Under the pieces are notes generated by a model. That model made no database searches, was not told the DNA's origin, and saw only the letters and a program-made list of their open reading frames with translations. Made by a program: the position numbers and the translations under genes. DNA of 64,000 nt from Arcuatula senhousia (lineage: Eukaryota > Mollusca > Bivalvia > Mytilida > Mytilidae): positions 70,901,022 through 70,965,021 of the forward strand of contig OZ020306.1 of the NCBI GenBank assembly GCA_963971305.1. The letters are read 5' to 3'. This document shows positions 22,731-33,203 of this stretch, piece by piece. Each line of letters begins with the position of its first letter. Within the stretch, counting starts at the first letter, position 1.

Positions 22731-25700
22731 ATGTCTCAACACGGGGCTGAGGCAGTTAATAACGAAGCCTGTGATTTAGCCGAAAAGGGGCTATGGTGGC
22801 AAATAGATACTCTTCAAAAAAATTTTCGAAGAGCAATTTCTTCGTGGAAGTCATGTTGTACTAAATTAGAGGTGCTTTTGAGTGACACTAATGACACTAA
22901 AACTATTCGTGAAAACCGTGATACTTTATTAGAAGCCTCGAGTCAGATTACAAGTATATACAAACAGGTGGTACATTTATTAGAGCAGGAAATTATTAGG
23001 TCATCCGAGCATTCACATTTGGTAGGTGATATTGAATCAGACTTAAATAAACGATATGATAATTTTGAAGTAGAAAATTCTGAACTTTTAAAGAGAATAA
23101 CAAACCGTATTCAGGAACTTGAAAGTGACAATTTAGACACTAAATCAAGAAGGTCATTTAATTCAAGGTCACATCATTCGTCACGTTCGTCCTCCCATAG
23201 GTCACATTGTTCCGAAAGATCACAAACTGCTTCTCGTGCCGCAGAGTTAAAGGCGAAACTTAAGTATATTGACTTGGAAGCTAAGGCCCAGTTAGAGTTT
23301 GAAAAAATCAAAACGATACGTGAACTAGAGGCTACCGAAGCCAAGCTCGATGTTATTGATAAGGGTAGTCATAAATCCGAACTTGACGACTTAAAGCGGT
23401 CACTACCGGAAGCTAATATTATGGATAGATTTTTACAGCAATTGCGTTTCGAGGCTGAGTCACATGACAATACTAAGACCGATAACTTAGATCATTTAGG
23501 TACTTTCCCGAAATCGAACGTTACAGGCCCAGATCAAATGTATACCGCGCCCGTCTCGACTAACTTTGATATGTCGGCTAGTCAGCCCGTTGATAATTCG
23601 TCTAAACCATCAGTCAGTCAGTCGGTACCCGTTGTCACAAGGTCCGTGTCAATGACGGAACAGCGTGTCTTGAGTACTAGTCAGCCCGTCACTTCCGTGG
23701 ATAAACCTGTTGCGCACGATGTACCTGTGTCGCGTTTTAATCCGACGGATAGAGAGTTTGTTCCTTTGCGAAATGACAATTTATCTTCAGGTATAGATCA
23801 AACACCCGCTTCAGTGCATTCGAATCCGCATATAAACACGCAAAGCGAATCTGGTACAATTCATCCGGAACAACTCGTTGACTTGGCTAAGTCCTTCGCG
23901 GAGCAAGTTAGTTTGAGTAGACTGCCTCCACCCGAACCACCCGTGTTTAACGGAGATCCGTCAAAATATGCGGCTTGGAAGGTTTCGTTTGAAACGCTTA
24001 TTGAGAGTAGAAATATACCTCCGTTAGAGCGAATACACTATTTGCGTAGATATGTCGGAGACTCCGTTAGAGAAGTTATTGAGAACTTTTTCCTTGTCGT
24101 GTCCGATGATTCATACATTGAAGCAAATAAACTTTTGGACCAAAGATATGGCGATCCGTTTGTTGTAGGAAACGCTTACCGAGACCGTCTCGAACGTTGG
24201 CCTAAGATAGCTCCACGTGATACCGTAGGATTGAGAAAATTCTCCGATTTTATTAAACAGTGTCTTTCTGCGATGAAAATTATCGGAAATCTAAACGTCT
24301 TAAACGACGATCGTGAGAATCGAAAGATCATTGCGAAATTACCCGATTGGATGATAACTCGATGGGGACGTAAGGTCGCTCAACACAAATCCGAATTCTC
24401 GACGTTTCCTTCATTTCAGACATTTTCCGCTTTTCTCGAAATAGAATCGACGATAGCAAACGACCCTATTACCTCCTTAAGCTCGCTTAGATTAGAAGCT
24501 CCTACTCGTAGCAATGAATCAACAAACCGCGGTACTAGAAACGAACGACATGTAAACCGAAGAAGTGCCTTTGCGACTGAAGTTTCAGCTAGTCAGAATC
24601 CGAAACCGTCAGATAATAGGACATGCCGCTTTTGTAATGAGACAGGACACTCGATAGGTGTTTGTGTACCGTATCTGGAATTACCAATTCAAGAACGTAA
24701 GGATTACGCTAAGAAAAAGGGACTGTGTTTTGGTTGTTTGAACTCTGGACACTTATCGAAACATTGCAAGAAACGCGCTACATGTAATGTTTGTAAGAAA
24801 GCGCATCCGAGCGCATTTCATGGTGATACGCAAGTTCGTAACAAGGAATCGCGACAAGAGCAAAGGACCAACGATACAGAAAGGGACTTACACAAATCTA
24901 GCACCGGTGCTGTATTAATGAGTACTTCCGAATCATGCAGGAAAAGTTCGATGATCGTACCCGTTTATGTTGCGCATAAAGACAATCCTCATGACGAACG
25001 ATTAGTATATGCACTTTTAGACACTCAGTCGGATACAACCTTCATTTTGGACGATACCCGCCGAGCACTTGGGATTAAAGGAAGCGAAGTTAAACTGTCT
25101 CTGTCTACGATGCACACTGAGAACGCTATATTTGACAGTTCTAAGATTAAAGGATTGATTGTCAGAGGTTACGATAGTGATCTTAAGTTAGATCTACCGG
25201 TTGCGTATACGAGAGATATAATGCCCGCAAATCGATCACATATACCAACACGAGAAATGGCGTTGCGATGGACTAACTTAGAAGTGATAGCGGACAAGCT
25301 CATGCCGTTGAGCGACTGCGAGATTGGTTTGTTAATTGGTTATAATGTTGCACGTGCGTTGACACCACGCGAAGTAACCCCCCCTCTCGGAAATGGACCA
25401 TATGCTCAGCGGACGGACTTAGGTTGGGGGATCGTAGGGATCGTTGATCATTCTAGCGTTGACGACTGCGATGAGATATACACTCACAGGATAATGACAT
25501 TTGAAGTTCAGAAGGACTTGTCTAAGCCTGATCAGAATTCCAATGAAGTGCTGATATCCTTTGGATCCCGTACAAAAGAAATTAATCCGTTAGAAATCGC
25601 TAAAATGATGGAAATAGACTTTTCTGATCAATATGTTGTTGAACCACCGATATCTCGTCAAGACCGAAGATTTATCACGATACTTGAAGAAGGAATTCAG

Positions 25701-26282
25701 AAAGTGAACGGACAATACGAAATGCCGTTACCGTTTAAGAACGATGAGCCCGAACTTCCAAACAATAAGGCGTTAACGTTACAGAGATTTGGTTCGTTAA
25801 GAAAACGACTTCAACGAGACGATCGATACCGTGACGATTATTTTAAGGGCATGAACGATTTAATCGGAAAGGGATTCGTGGAAAGAGTCGAATCTGCGAA
25901 TGATAACAATGGTAAGCTCTGGTATATACCTCACCACGGGGTATACCACCCTCAAAAACCCGACAAGATCCGTATTGTTTTTGACTGTAGTGCTAAGTAC
26001 AATGGCGTCTCATTGAATGACAATTTGCTTCAAGGTCCAGACTTGACCAATTCGTTAATGGGAGTTCTATGTCGATTTCGCGAGGAACCTATTGCGTTTG
26101 TTTGTGATGTTGAGCAAATGTTCTTACAATTTAAGGTCAAATTAGAACACAGAGACTATTTAAGATTTCTTTGGTGGGACGATCATCGCGATCTATCGAA
26201 AGAACCCGTAGAATACCGGATGAATCGTCATTTATTTGGAGCTACGTCTTCGCCTGGATGCGCGAATTTCGCATTAAATTAG
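22731..26282 (+). CDS. BEL/Pao Gag-protease-RT polyprotein, truncated by frameshift
   Basis: 1183 residues from an ATG preceded by AAAA. Residues about 1-220 are charged and helical with a Ser/His/Arg-rich patch (about 143-165). About 400-520 is the DUF1759-like Gag core (FNGDPSKYAAWK). Zinc knuckles follow at about 631 (CRFCNETGHSIGVC) and 665 (CFGCLNSGHLSKHC), plus a third Cys/His cluster (CNVCKKAHPSAFH). An aspartic protease of DUF1758 type has the active-site-like LLDTQSDTTF at about 761. RT begins around residue 1010, with KIRIVFDCSA near 1082 and motif A FVCDVEQMF. The frame ends at TAG 26280 just after SSPGCANFAL. The expected downstream RT lies in the next frame, so a 1-base loss in the A run at 26276-26278 is the likely cause. 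Confidence 0.92.
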   Translation: MSQHGAEAVNNEACDLAEKGLWWQIDTLQKNFRRAISSWKSCCTKLEVLLSDTNDTKTIRENRDTLLEASSQITSIYKQVVHLLEQEIIRSSEHSHLVGDIESDLNKRYDNFEVENSELLKRITNRIQELESDNLDTKSRRSFNSRSHHSSRSSSHRSHCSERSQTASRAAELKAKLKYIDLEAKAQLEFEKIKTIRELEATEAKLDVIDKGSHKSELDDLKRSLPEANIMDRFLQQLRFEAESHDNTKTDNLDHLGTFPKSNVTGPDQMYTAPVSTNFDMSASQPVDNSSKPSVSQSVPVVTRSVSMTEQRVLSTSQPVTSVDKPVAHDVPVSRFNPTDREFVPLRNDNLSSGIDQTPASVHSNPHINTQSESGTIHPEQLVDLAKSFAEQVSLSRLPPPEPPVFNGDPSKYAAWKVSFETLIESRNIPPLERIHYLRRYVGDSVREVIENFFLVVSDDSYIEANKLLDQRYGDPFVVGNAYRDRLERWPKIAPRDTVGLRKFSDFIKQCLSAMKIIGNLNVLNDDRENRKIIAKLPDWMITRWGRKVAQHKSEFSTFPSFQTFSAFLEIESTIANDPITSLSSLRLEAPTRSNESTNRGTRNERHVNRRSAFATEVSASQNPKPSDNRTCRFCNETGHSIGVCVPYLELPIQERKDYAKKKGLCFGCLNSGHLSKHCKKRATCNVCKKAHPSAFHGDTQVRNKESRQEQRTNDTERDLHKSSTGAVLMSTSESCRKSSMIVPVYVAHKDNPHDERLVYALLDTQSDTTFILDDTRRALGIKGSEVKLSLSTMHTENAIFDSSKIKGLIVRGYDSDLKLDLPVAYTRDIMPANRSHIPTREMALRWTNLEVIADKLMPLSDCEIGLLIGYNVARALTPREVTPPLGNGPYAQRTDLGWGIVGIVDHSSVDDCDEIYTHRIMTFEVQKDLSKPDQNSNEVLISFGSRTKEINPLEIAKMMEIDFSDQYVVEPPISRQDRRFITILEEGIQKVNGQYEMPLPFKNDEPELPNNKALTLQRFGSLRKRLQRDDRYRDDYFKGMNDLIGKGFVERVESANDNNGKLWYIPHHGVYHPQKPDKIRIVFDCSAKYNGVSLNDNLLQGPDLTNSLMGVLCRFREEPIAFVCDVEQMFLQFKVKLEHRDYLRFLWWDDHRDLSKEPVEYRMNRHLFGATSSPGCANFALN

Positions 26283-27133
26283 CTACCGACAATGAAGCAA
26301 AATTCGGATCGGACGTTGCCGACTTCTTCAGAAATGACTTTTATGTCGACGACGGTTTGAAATCGGTCGCTACCGTAGAATCTGCAATCAACCTTATATC
26401 TAAGAGTATAGAGATGTGCAAGGCTGGCGGTTTGAGATTGCACAAGTTTCTGTCGAATTCAATACAAGTTTTGAATTGTATTTCCCCGGATGACCGAGCA
26501 AGCGAAGAGAGAGTTGTAACAAAAACGCTCGGAGTTCAGTGGTGTCTAGAGTCAGACTCGTTCCAATTCCGGATAATTCTCGACGATAAACCGTTTACCA
26601 GACGCGGAGTATTATCAACCCTTATAATTAGTTCGATCTATGATCCATTGGGATTCATCGCACCGATAGTTCTTACCGGTAAACGTATTTTGCAAGACAG
26701 CTGCTTTGAGCAGACCGACTGGGACGATCCGTTAAATGAATCACTATTACAAAGATGGAATCATTGGAGAAGTGACATTTTGAATTTAAAGGACATTGAG
26801 ATATCGAGATGTTTAAAGCCAGATGAATTCGGAAACGTTGTTACATGCGAGTTACATCATTTCTCAGACGCGAGCACAATGGGATACGGTCAGTGCTCAT
26901 ATATCCGACTCATCGATGATCATGGAAGGACGCATTGTTCTCTTTTAATAGGAAAGGCGAGAGTAGTACCGCGCAAACAGATTACTATTCCCAGGCTTGA
27001 ACTTTCTGCTGCTTTAGTGTCCGTGCGAATAAGTAGCTTTCTGAGACGAGAACTTAGTTTTGATCCGGTAGAATGGTTTTGGACTGACAGCAACATTGTT
27101 CTAGGTTATCTGTCCAATGAGGATCCACTATGA
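26276..27133 (+). CDS. BEL/Pao RT C-terminus and RNase H, second frame, cut by insertion
   Basis: Continues the RT in the shifted frame. The catalytic FYVDDGL lies at about 26339-26359, followed by connection-domain sequence (STLIISSIYDPLGFIAP). RNase H is visible as HHFSDAST (first Asp), IPRLELSAA (Glu) and FWTDSNIVLGY (second Asp). Genuine element sequence ends at 27125. The last residues and the stop come from the TIR of the 14.5-kb element, which entered just after the second catalytic Asp region. The open frame itself runs from an ATG at 26171, but before 26276 it is out of frame with the true product. Confidence 0.9.
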   Translation, partial: KLATDNEAKFGSDVADFFRNDFYVDDGLKSVATVESAINLISKSIEMCKAGGLRLHKFLSNSIQVLNCISPDDRASEERVVTKTLGVQWCLESDSFQFRIILDDKPFTRRGVLSTLIISSIYDPLGFIAPIVLTGKRILQDSCFEQTDWDDPLNESLLQRWNHWRSDILNLKDIEISRCLKPDEFGNVVTCELHHFSDASTMGYGQCSYIRLIDDHGRTHCSLLIGKARVVPRKQITIPRLELSAALVSVRISSFLRRELSFDPVEWFWTDSNIVLGYLSNEDPL

Positions 27134-27680
27134 ACCAAAAAAATGACTGACATTACCATATACAGTTCATATTTGATTTTTAGAATCTGATGATGACTGT
27201 AAATTTACTGTTAATGATCTATCTTTTTCTGTTCCGGACTGATACAGGTCTTTCCAGTAAATTACAATATTGGTCTTTCTACTGTCTTTCTTTGTTTTGA
27301 ACTTAATCAGTAAATATCAGTCAAATACAGTTACTTTGTGTCACTGTCTTGGTCTTTTATTCACTGTATCAGATCATTTCAGAACTTTTAAATAATTACC
27401 TTGATTTAAAATGACTGATGCCGACTGCATCCGTTCACATCAGTGAACATTAGATTTTACCTTGATTTAGAATGACTGATACAGACTGCATCTGTTCATA
27501 TCTGTCAAAATCCGATTTTCCTTGATTTAAAATGTCTGACACTGACCGTGTCATTCCCTTTCAGTGAGTACTGGATTTACCTTGATTTAAAATCACTGAT
27601 GCTGACTGTGTCATTCCCTTTTAGTGAATACTGGATTTAATTTGATTTACAATGACTGATACTGACTGCATCTGTCCATG
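27126..27680 (+). repeat. Left TIR of the CACTA-ended element
   Basis: Reverse complement of 41066-41620. The inner half is built of about five 60-bp subrepeats of the form CCTTGATTTAAAATGACTGA then TGCCGACTGCATCCGTTCAC. Short GACTGA and CAGTCA words recur throughout, a likely array of transposase-binding sites. Confidence 0.88.
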
Positions 27681-29448
27681 TAATAAATCCTAATTGGGTC
27701 AAAAGAGACTGATGAAAAGGTTCCTTTTCAAGTTCTTATCAAAAAGAAGTTACACCATTTTACTGTTTCAGGTACATGAAGGTCAAAAATGGAATTGTTT
27801 CCTTAATAGTCTCGCCCTAAGATGTGTGTACATGTAACCTTCGAAATTATTACTTTATAATTACAATTACAACTCCTTTACACTGTAACAACCCCCCCAC
27901 CCCCTTTCTCAAATTAAAAGGTCCGTCATTAAACCCAATCTATATAATTAAAGTAACCATATGTAGACAAATTGTAAGGTCAATAAAAACTGCTGTGAAT
28001 TAAATGATGGCTATCCTACTGAGTTATCAACACCCTAGACAGGATGTTTATTGTGAACTACATGTATATTACCTAATACCTGCACGTCTGTCTTGGTAGC
28101 CAAACGTGTACCTGAGACAGTTTACACTCAAGGGATTTCACAATTTTAGAAAATCACCAATTTAGACACTTTAAGCGAAAAATGAACCAGTTATAAAAAT
28201 TATAAAGTTTTTGAAGCATGTACAAACCTTATCTATTCGTTACGTTTTGTCAAAAATGTCATTTTTTATACTATTAGAACCGCCCTCCCCCCAAAGTTTG
28301 ATATAGGAGGTGCGTTTCATCATTGAAAGTTTTAGGAAAATTCAATGTGTGATCTATTTCTATTAGTTTTCAATAACTGTTACAAATGGTACCACTTAAG
28401 GTTTAACGGGCGGACGGATTCAATCCCCTATAACTTAATGTCTTTACTTTTTATTTTTGCTTGATTAAATATTTTGTACATATTACAGAAAAGTGATATT
28501 CCCTCAATCTATTTGAAATATATGTACCATTTAGTGCTGGTACAATGTATGTAGGAATCTTATACCTGTTGATCATCTACTTCCTGTTCGGGAAACGTTA
28601 ATGGTGTTTCTCAAGGAATACTTGGTACCAATAAGTTATCGATTTATGCTTGCTACTTTTCTTTAGTCTGAAAAACTTATTTTTTTTACAGATTACATCT
28701 GCATGTACACGATGTAAGCATGCTAGTTTAATATCAATTATCACAATTTATTTTCTTTCCATACAAGAAAAGCCGTCGATCCAGGGCAAGGCGTACCAGG
28801 CATACGCCCCCTTCCCTGTCACCCAAGACTGAAAAAAAGTTTATTGTTCAACATGCCCGAAAAAAAAACTTTAACAATATTCAAGAAACAATTTTTAGCA
28901 ACCCATAGACTAAAATCCCGGATCCACTCCTGCAAGAATCCATGATATTAGAGGTAATAACTCGATTTTTTTAAACATTTTTTACAGAAACAGGCGGTAT
29001 GTCTTTCCGCCGAGTATACTCCTGGAGAGGGTGGGGCTTCTGCGAAAAAAAAAATATCCGGGAGGACATGCGTTCATACATGTAGCTTCCACTGATTAAT
29101 CATATTTTCCCCCGAGAGAAAATATGTTCCATTTTTTATTCACCTACGAGAACTGATAATAAATGTTGTGTTAAAAAAGTGTTTATTATGTTAAACAAAA
29201 ACGCAGCATTAAATTTTGAAGTATTTATAACAATGGGAAAAATGCAACATACGGCACTTCGGGCATTTAATAAAAGACATGTTGGATTTTTTAAGGCTGT
29301 TTCAGAGGTTAAAGAGTTGCTTAAAATGATCATGTTCTCAACAACATGCAGTATAACTGTCTGTGCTTCATTGCTGGCAAACTGATGATATTTAAGAATA
29401 AAACGACCGTTGTATGATTTTGAAAAGATAAGAGAAATAGACACACAG
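27681..29448. other. Interior of the CACTA-ended element, no gene recognised
   Basis: AT-rich. A C-run near 27893 (AACCCCCCCACCCCC) and a GGGAGGGT...CCGCCGAG stretch near 29010 look like decayed dispersed repeats. The frames 28650-28832 and 29136-29444 (both strands) show no family signal. Confidence 0.4.
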
Positions 29449-30387
29449 CCCGTACAGAAACCACTAACAAGTTCTTATATGAATCTCATAAGAAACTTAC
29501 AAGATTCATACAAGATTCCTATGCAAATTAGTTTGCTTATGTGAGGAAATTGGTAGTTCATATATGAAGGAAATTTCTAACACGGTCCTCGCATGATGCT
29601 GATGTTAGATTTTCAACGAGTATGTTAGAAATAATTCCAACCATCAAGGTTTTAACAGATTTTTTCAAAGTTCTTCTTTTTCATGTTAGATTCAAGTTAG
29701 AAATTTGGACTTAGAAATTTTGAGTTCTCAATTCTAACAGAAAATATATGGAAAAATCACAAATCAGATTTCTCATATGAGATTTATGTTAGAAATAAAA
29801 GCATAGAAAATTTAGGAAATTAAAGACCGGACTTGGGGTATAAATAGAAGCCAATGAGAAAAATCATGGTTCTTTCAAAATTTTTGGCAGCTTTCAAGTT
29901 CAAGCAATATTTTTACAAATTACTTATTTGATAAATTTTTGTTTGTACACAAATTTAGCTTGGGAATAGAATGGGATATAAGGGACCCTTTCACCAATTT
30001 GTATTTCATATACTACTAAAATAAAAGATATATTGGTCTCTAAAAATCTGAGGTGAGCAGATTTTCAAAATTTGAATTTCCCAGACTGACAGATGGAGGT
30101 GGAGCTTACATCAGCTGTTTCTGTTATTGTTTACATTGAACACGTGCACATGCTGATAAATCAAGACTGGCCTACCTTATGTCTTTATAGATAAGGATTG
30201 CAATTATATGTCCATCATTTTAATGTCCATGGTGAGTAAGTAAGTGTCCAGTGCTATTCAATAAATCTGATCTTTGTGTGAATGTAAATAGTTTATGTAT
30301 AAAAATCATATGGTAATTGCCTAACTGACTACATTGCACCACTTGTACAAAACTGTTAAGTGTACTTCAAAAGCAGAGGAAAATATT

Positions 30388-30397
30388 TTGTTTTATT
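30388..30397 (-). promoter_or_regulatory. Polyadenylation signal for the 196-aa gene
   Basis: Minus-strand AATAAA (plus TTTATT at 30392-30397) lies only about 5-10 bp beyond the TAA stop, implying a very short 3' UTR. Confidence 0.45.
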
Positions 30398-30401
30398 CTA
30401 T

Positions 30402-30992
30402 TTAATCCCACTTGTGACCCATGTAAGGTTTTTCTGAAGGATTAGGAAACCACTGCCTAACTAAGCCAAGAACACATTTAGGAATTATGTCCCTTCGATG
30501 GTAGACATATTTTTTTCGTGGTCTGTCTCTTTTCAATGCATCCTTTTTTCGAGTCAAATATCTTGGATCACTCCATACACCTCTGTGGAAAAGATTAGTC
30601 CAGAATCTTTTAAATTTGTCCTTCCTTAAAAAAGAATTCCCTTCACTTGGTTCATGATTTGCCTCTTCCCACCAGAGCTGTCTGTTCTGTTCATTTGTTA
30701 TACAAGGGCGACATAAACAATGAGGACACTCAGGTAATTCCTGGTCTTGCTGGATGGAATATTCCTCATATCTGCAGTCACTGTTTTCCTCTATAGATTC
30801 ATTGTTTTTGTCAAGATGTACTTCATGGAAATCCCAGTCATTATGAGCAAAAAAATGATAAATAGCATCCCTTTGTTCTTGTGTAACCTCAAGTGATAGA
30901 ACTGAAGTAAAATTTTCATTTTCACTATTTCCCTCCATTTTATGAGTCTGACTGTTTTCTGACAAGGTCAGGAATAGAAATTTTTTCTCCAA
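30402..30992 (-). CDS. 196-aa Cys/Trp-rich transposon accessory protein, unknown function
   Basis: The first half is acidic and low in structure (ENSENENF, NNESIEENSD). The second half has a metal-binding-like CPHCLCRPC (residues 89-97), a WW pair (107-108), KFKRFWTNLFHRGVW (126-140), then DPRYLTRKKDALKRD, RRDIIPKCVLGLVRQWFPN and a terminal YMGHKW. The spacing of C, W, R-R-D and WFPN looks like a compact zinc or nucleic-acid-binding module. From memory, similar C-x2-C-x-C-x2-C proteins appear beside such transposases in other invertebrates; I could not check this. Start is ATG 30990-30992; an internal Met at residue 19 is possible. It is divergent from the transposase, with about 580 bp between the starts, suggesting a shared promoter. 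The frame is intact. Confidence 0.7.
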   Translation of the reverse strand: MEKKFLFLTLSENSQTHKMEGNSENENFTSVLSLEVTQEQRDAIYHFFAHNDWDFHEVHLDKNNESIEENSDCRYEEYSIQQDQELPECPHCLCRPCITNEQNRQLWWEEANHEPSEGNSFLRKDKFKRFWTNLFHRGVWSDPRYLTRKKDALKRDRPRKKYVYHRRDIIPKCVLGLVRQWFPNPSEKPYMGHKWD

Positions 30993-31571
30993 AATATTCT
31001 AGGGCAAAGGGTTCAGCAGGGAAAATATTTAATATTTATATATTTATTAGAACTGTCTTTGGATTAACAATGAAAGGAACATTTCATTTCCACATCATAG
31101 CAGCATTAATTTTTATTTTTATAAGCAGAAACATTAGATAAAACAAAGTTCTGAAAATTTATCACCCAGTGAAGTCCTCATGTGTATTTCCAGAATGATA
31201 AAATCTGGCATTTTGTTTATGTTTATGTTAGATTTGGCGGGGAATGGACCACATAATTGCATTCTGTTGATGTAATTTGTGGGGGTGAAAGACAGAATTA
31301 AATCATGAAATTTTTTCTTTAATTTTCAGATATTTTATGATTTTTTTTTTTTAAAGCAATTTTGTATTCCAAATAAAAAATACTTATACATATTATATGT
31401 AATTTTATGGATTTAAACAATCTTAGACTTTTTTAATGTGAATATTGGTTTACCCATTGAGTGAACCATGATAGACTAGTCCAGTGCAAGTTGCACCAAA
31501 GTTCATTCACATTCATAATTCGTGTTTATTTACTAGAACCATGTGTAGCTAAAGAAATTAAGTATAAAAAA
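30993..31571. promoter_or_regulatory. Divergent intergenic region, putative bidirectional promoter
   Basis: 579 AT-rich bases between the ATG of the 196-aa gene and the ATG of the transposase. Long T and A runs (near 31320-31350) are present. A clear TATA box could not be assigned. The upstream in-frame extension of the transposase into this region starts with GTG, so it is probably not translated. Confidence 0.4.
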
Positions 31572-33203
31572 ATGTCAGAAAGTGAAAAGAAACAAAGAAA
31601 AAGAACTCCAAGTTTTCGAATAGAATTGTCAGGAAATGATGAGACCAAACATGAAATATTTAGTAAATTATCGGATATTAGGCAAAATTTATCACAGCAA
31701 CATAACAAGCCCATGGGAAACTTACAAGTTATACAAGCTCTTATTCAAAAATGGAACTTAGACAATGCAAATGAAACCATTAATGAAAGTATTGATGATG
31801 AAGTGTGTCCCTCCTCCTTTGTGCGGTCAAAAAAGACAGACACCAAACAAAAGATATTTTTGACTGCAGAGGAATCTTTTAAAAGAATTATTGCAATAGT
31901 AGAGTGGCATTCAAGACATTGCAAAGCAAAACTTCGAACCACCAAAATATTACAGAAGGGACATGTATGCAAAACCTCTTTGAAATGTGATAGTAAAGAA
32001 AGACCACATATCTTTTCTTGGTCATCCTCCCCGTATCTACCTAACAAGGAATATCTTGTGAACAGTAGAGTCAACCATGGGATAATCTGCAGTGGAATTC
32101 TTCCTGCAGATTATAAGAGATTTGTAAAAGGTGCAGGAATTGGAGTTATTGCAGATGAAAGTCGCTCATCATTTTTCAATGTGCATGCTGAACATATTCA
32201 AGCAGAATATGAAGACTCAATTGAAATAGCCCTACTGCAGGAAATCGCATCATATGATGAACTTACAAGTGAAATCGACATTATGTCTGATGCAAGACAT
32301 GGTTGGAGGAAAAATGCAAAGGATTCTAGTGTTGTATGTATCGGGGATAAAACTCACAAAGTCCTCAGGTGTGAACATGTAACTAAAGGGATGGATCCTG
32401 TATCACAAAGACATGAAAGACTTGGGACAGAAAGAATTTATGACTATTTAAACGAAAAAGATGTAAAAGTAAATGTGCATTGTCATGACAGGAATTTGTC
32501 AATTAACAAATTTGTTCGTGAACAAACCGAGGCCCAAAATCAGAATGATACGTGGCATTGTGTGAAAGCTGTAAAAACTGCTATGAAAAATGTTTCATCT
32601 GGATCAAAATCTTCGGAAGGAAAGACCTGGTCATTTCAATTATCAGATAAAGTTGAACCTGTTTCTACTCACATTTATTGGGCCATTCAAAATTGTGACA
32701 AAGATGAAAGAAAACTGCAAAAACTACTATTAAATATTGTAGATCATTATAAGAATATTCACCATGACTGTCATGAAAATTCAAGGTGTAAAAAGGATCC
32801 AAAATATGAACCTTCACGAATTGTGATAACCTCTCCATTAGCCGAAAAACTCCTAGTTAATGTGATACTGAACTCCACTATTTATAAACATGCTAAGGAT
32901 TATATTTTAGGGCGAGACACTTTCTACGTTGAGAGTTTCAACAATGTGACCAACATATACCAAAACAAGCGTATAGCATTTGGTGACAAACAGTACAATG
33001 CAAGGGCAAATCTAAGTGTTCTCCATTGGAATGAGAATGTTGATAGGGGATACACCTCCATCTCAACACAACAGAGCCATATGGCCCCAAGGAGCAGAAA
33101 AGGAAAAAAGAACTATAAAAAGGCTACATATACTTTCAGAGACAATATTTGGTCTAGATATGTGAAAAATGTATTCAGGAAGAAAAGACAAAACCAGAAA
33201 TAG
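31572..33203 (+). CDS. DDE transposase, Kolobok/THAP9-like architecture
   Basis: 543 residues from ATG 31572, chosen because the longer open frame starts at GTG 31461 and its first 37 residues look untranslated. The N-terminus is basic (SEKKQRKRTPSFRIEL). The putative RNase H-like catalytic core shows SDARHGW (Asp 240), VHCHDRNLS (Asp 306), a conserved NDTWHCVKAVK (326-336) and a late YVESFNN (Glu 454), followed by KRIAFGDKQYNARANLSVLH. The order D, D-R, D-x-W-H-x-x-K, E-x-(F/Y)-x-N, R-x-x-L-x-V-L is that of Kolobok and THAP9-type transposases. A Cys/His stretch (HHDCHENSRC) lies in the insertion before the Glu. The tail is very basic, a probable nuclear localisation signal. AATAAA follows at about 33234. 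The frame is intact. Transposase: fairly sure; family: moderate. Confidence 0.78.
   Translation: MSESEKKQRKRTPSFRIELSGNDETKHEIFSKLSDIRQNLSQQHNKPMGNLQVIQALIQKWNLDNANETINESIDDEVCPSSFVRSKKTDTKQKIFLTAEESFKRIIAIVEWHSRHCKAKLRTTKILQKGHVCKTSLKCDSKERPHIFSWSSSPYLPNKEYLVNSRVNHGIICSGILPADYKRFVKGAGIGVIADESRSSFFNVHAEHIQAEYEDSIEIALLQEIASYDELTSEIDIMSDARHGWRKNAKDSSVVCIGDKTHKVLRCEHVTKGMDPVSQRHERLGTERIYDYLNEKDVKVNVHCHDRNLSINKFVREQTEAQNQNDTWHCVKAVKTAMKNVSSGSKSSEGKTWSFQLSDKVEPVSTHIYWAIQNCDKDERKLQKLLLNIVDHYKNIHHDCHENSRCKKDPKYEPSRIVITSPLAEKLLVNVILNSTIYKHAKDYILGRDTFYVESFNNVTNIYQNKRIAFGDKQYNARANLSVLHWNENVDRGYTSISTQQSHMAPRSRKGKKNYKKATYTFRDNIWSRYVKNVFRKKRQNQK

Noticed and set aside
31461..31571. N-terminal extension of the transposase starting at GTG
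   Set aside because: GTG is not a usual eukaryotic start, and the 37 residues show no conserved pattern. ATG 31572 is followed directly by a basic, transposase-like N-terminus.
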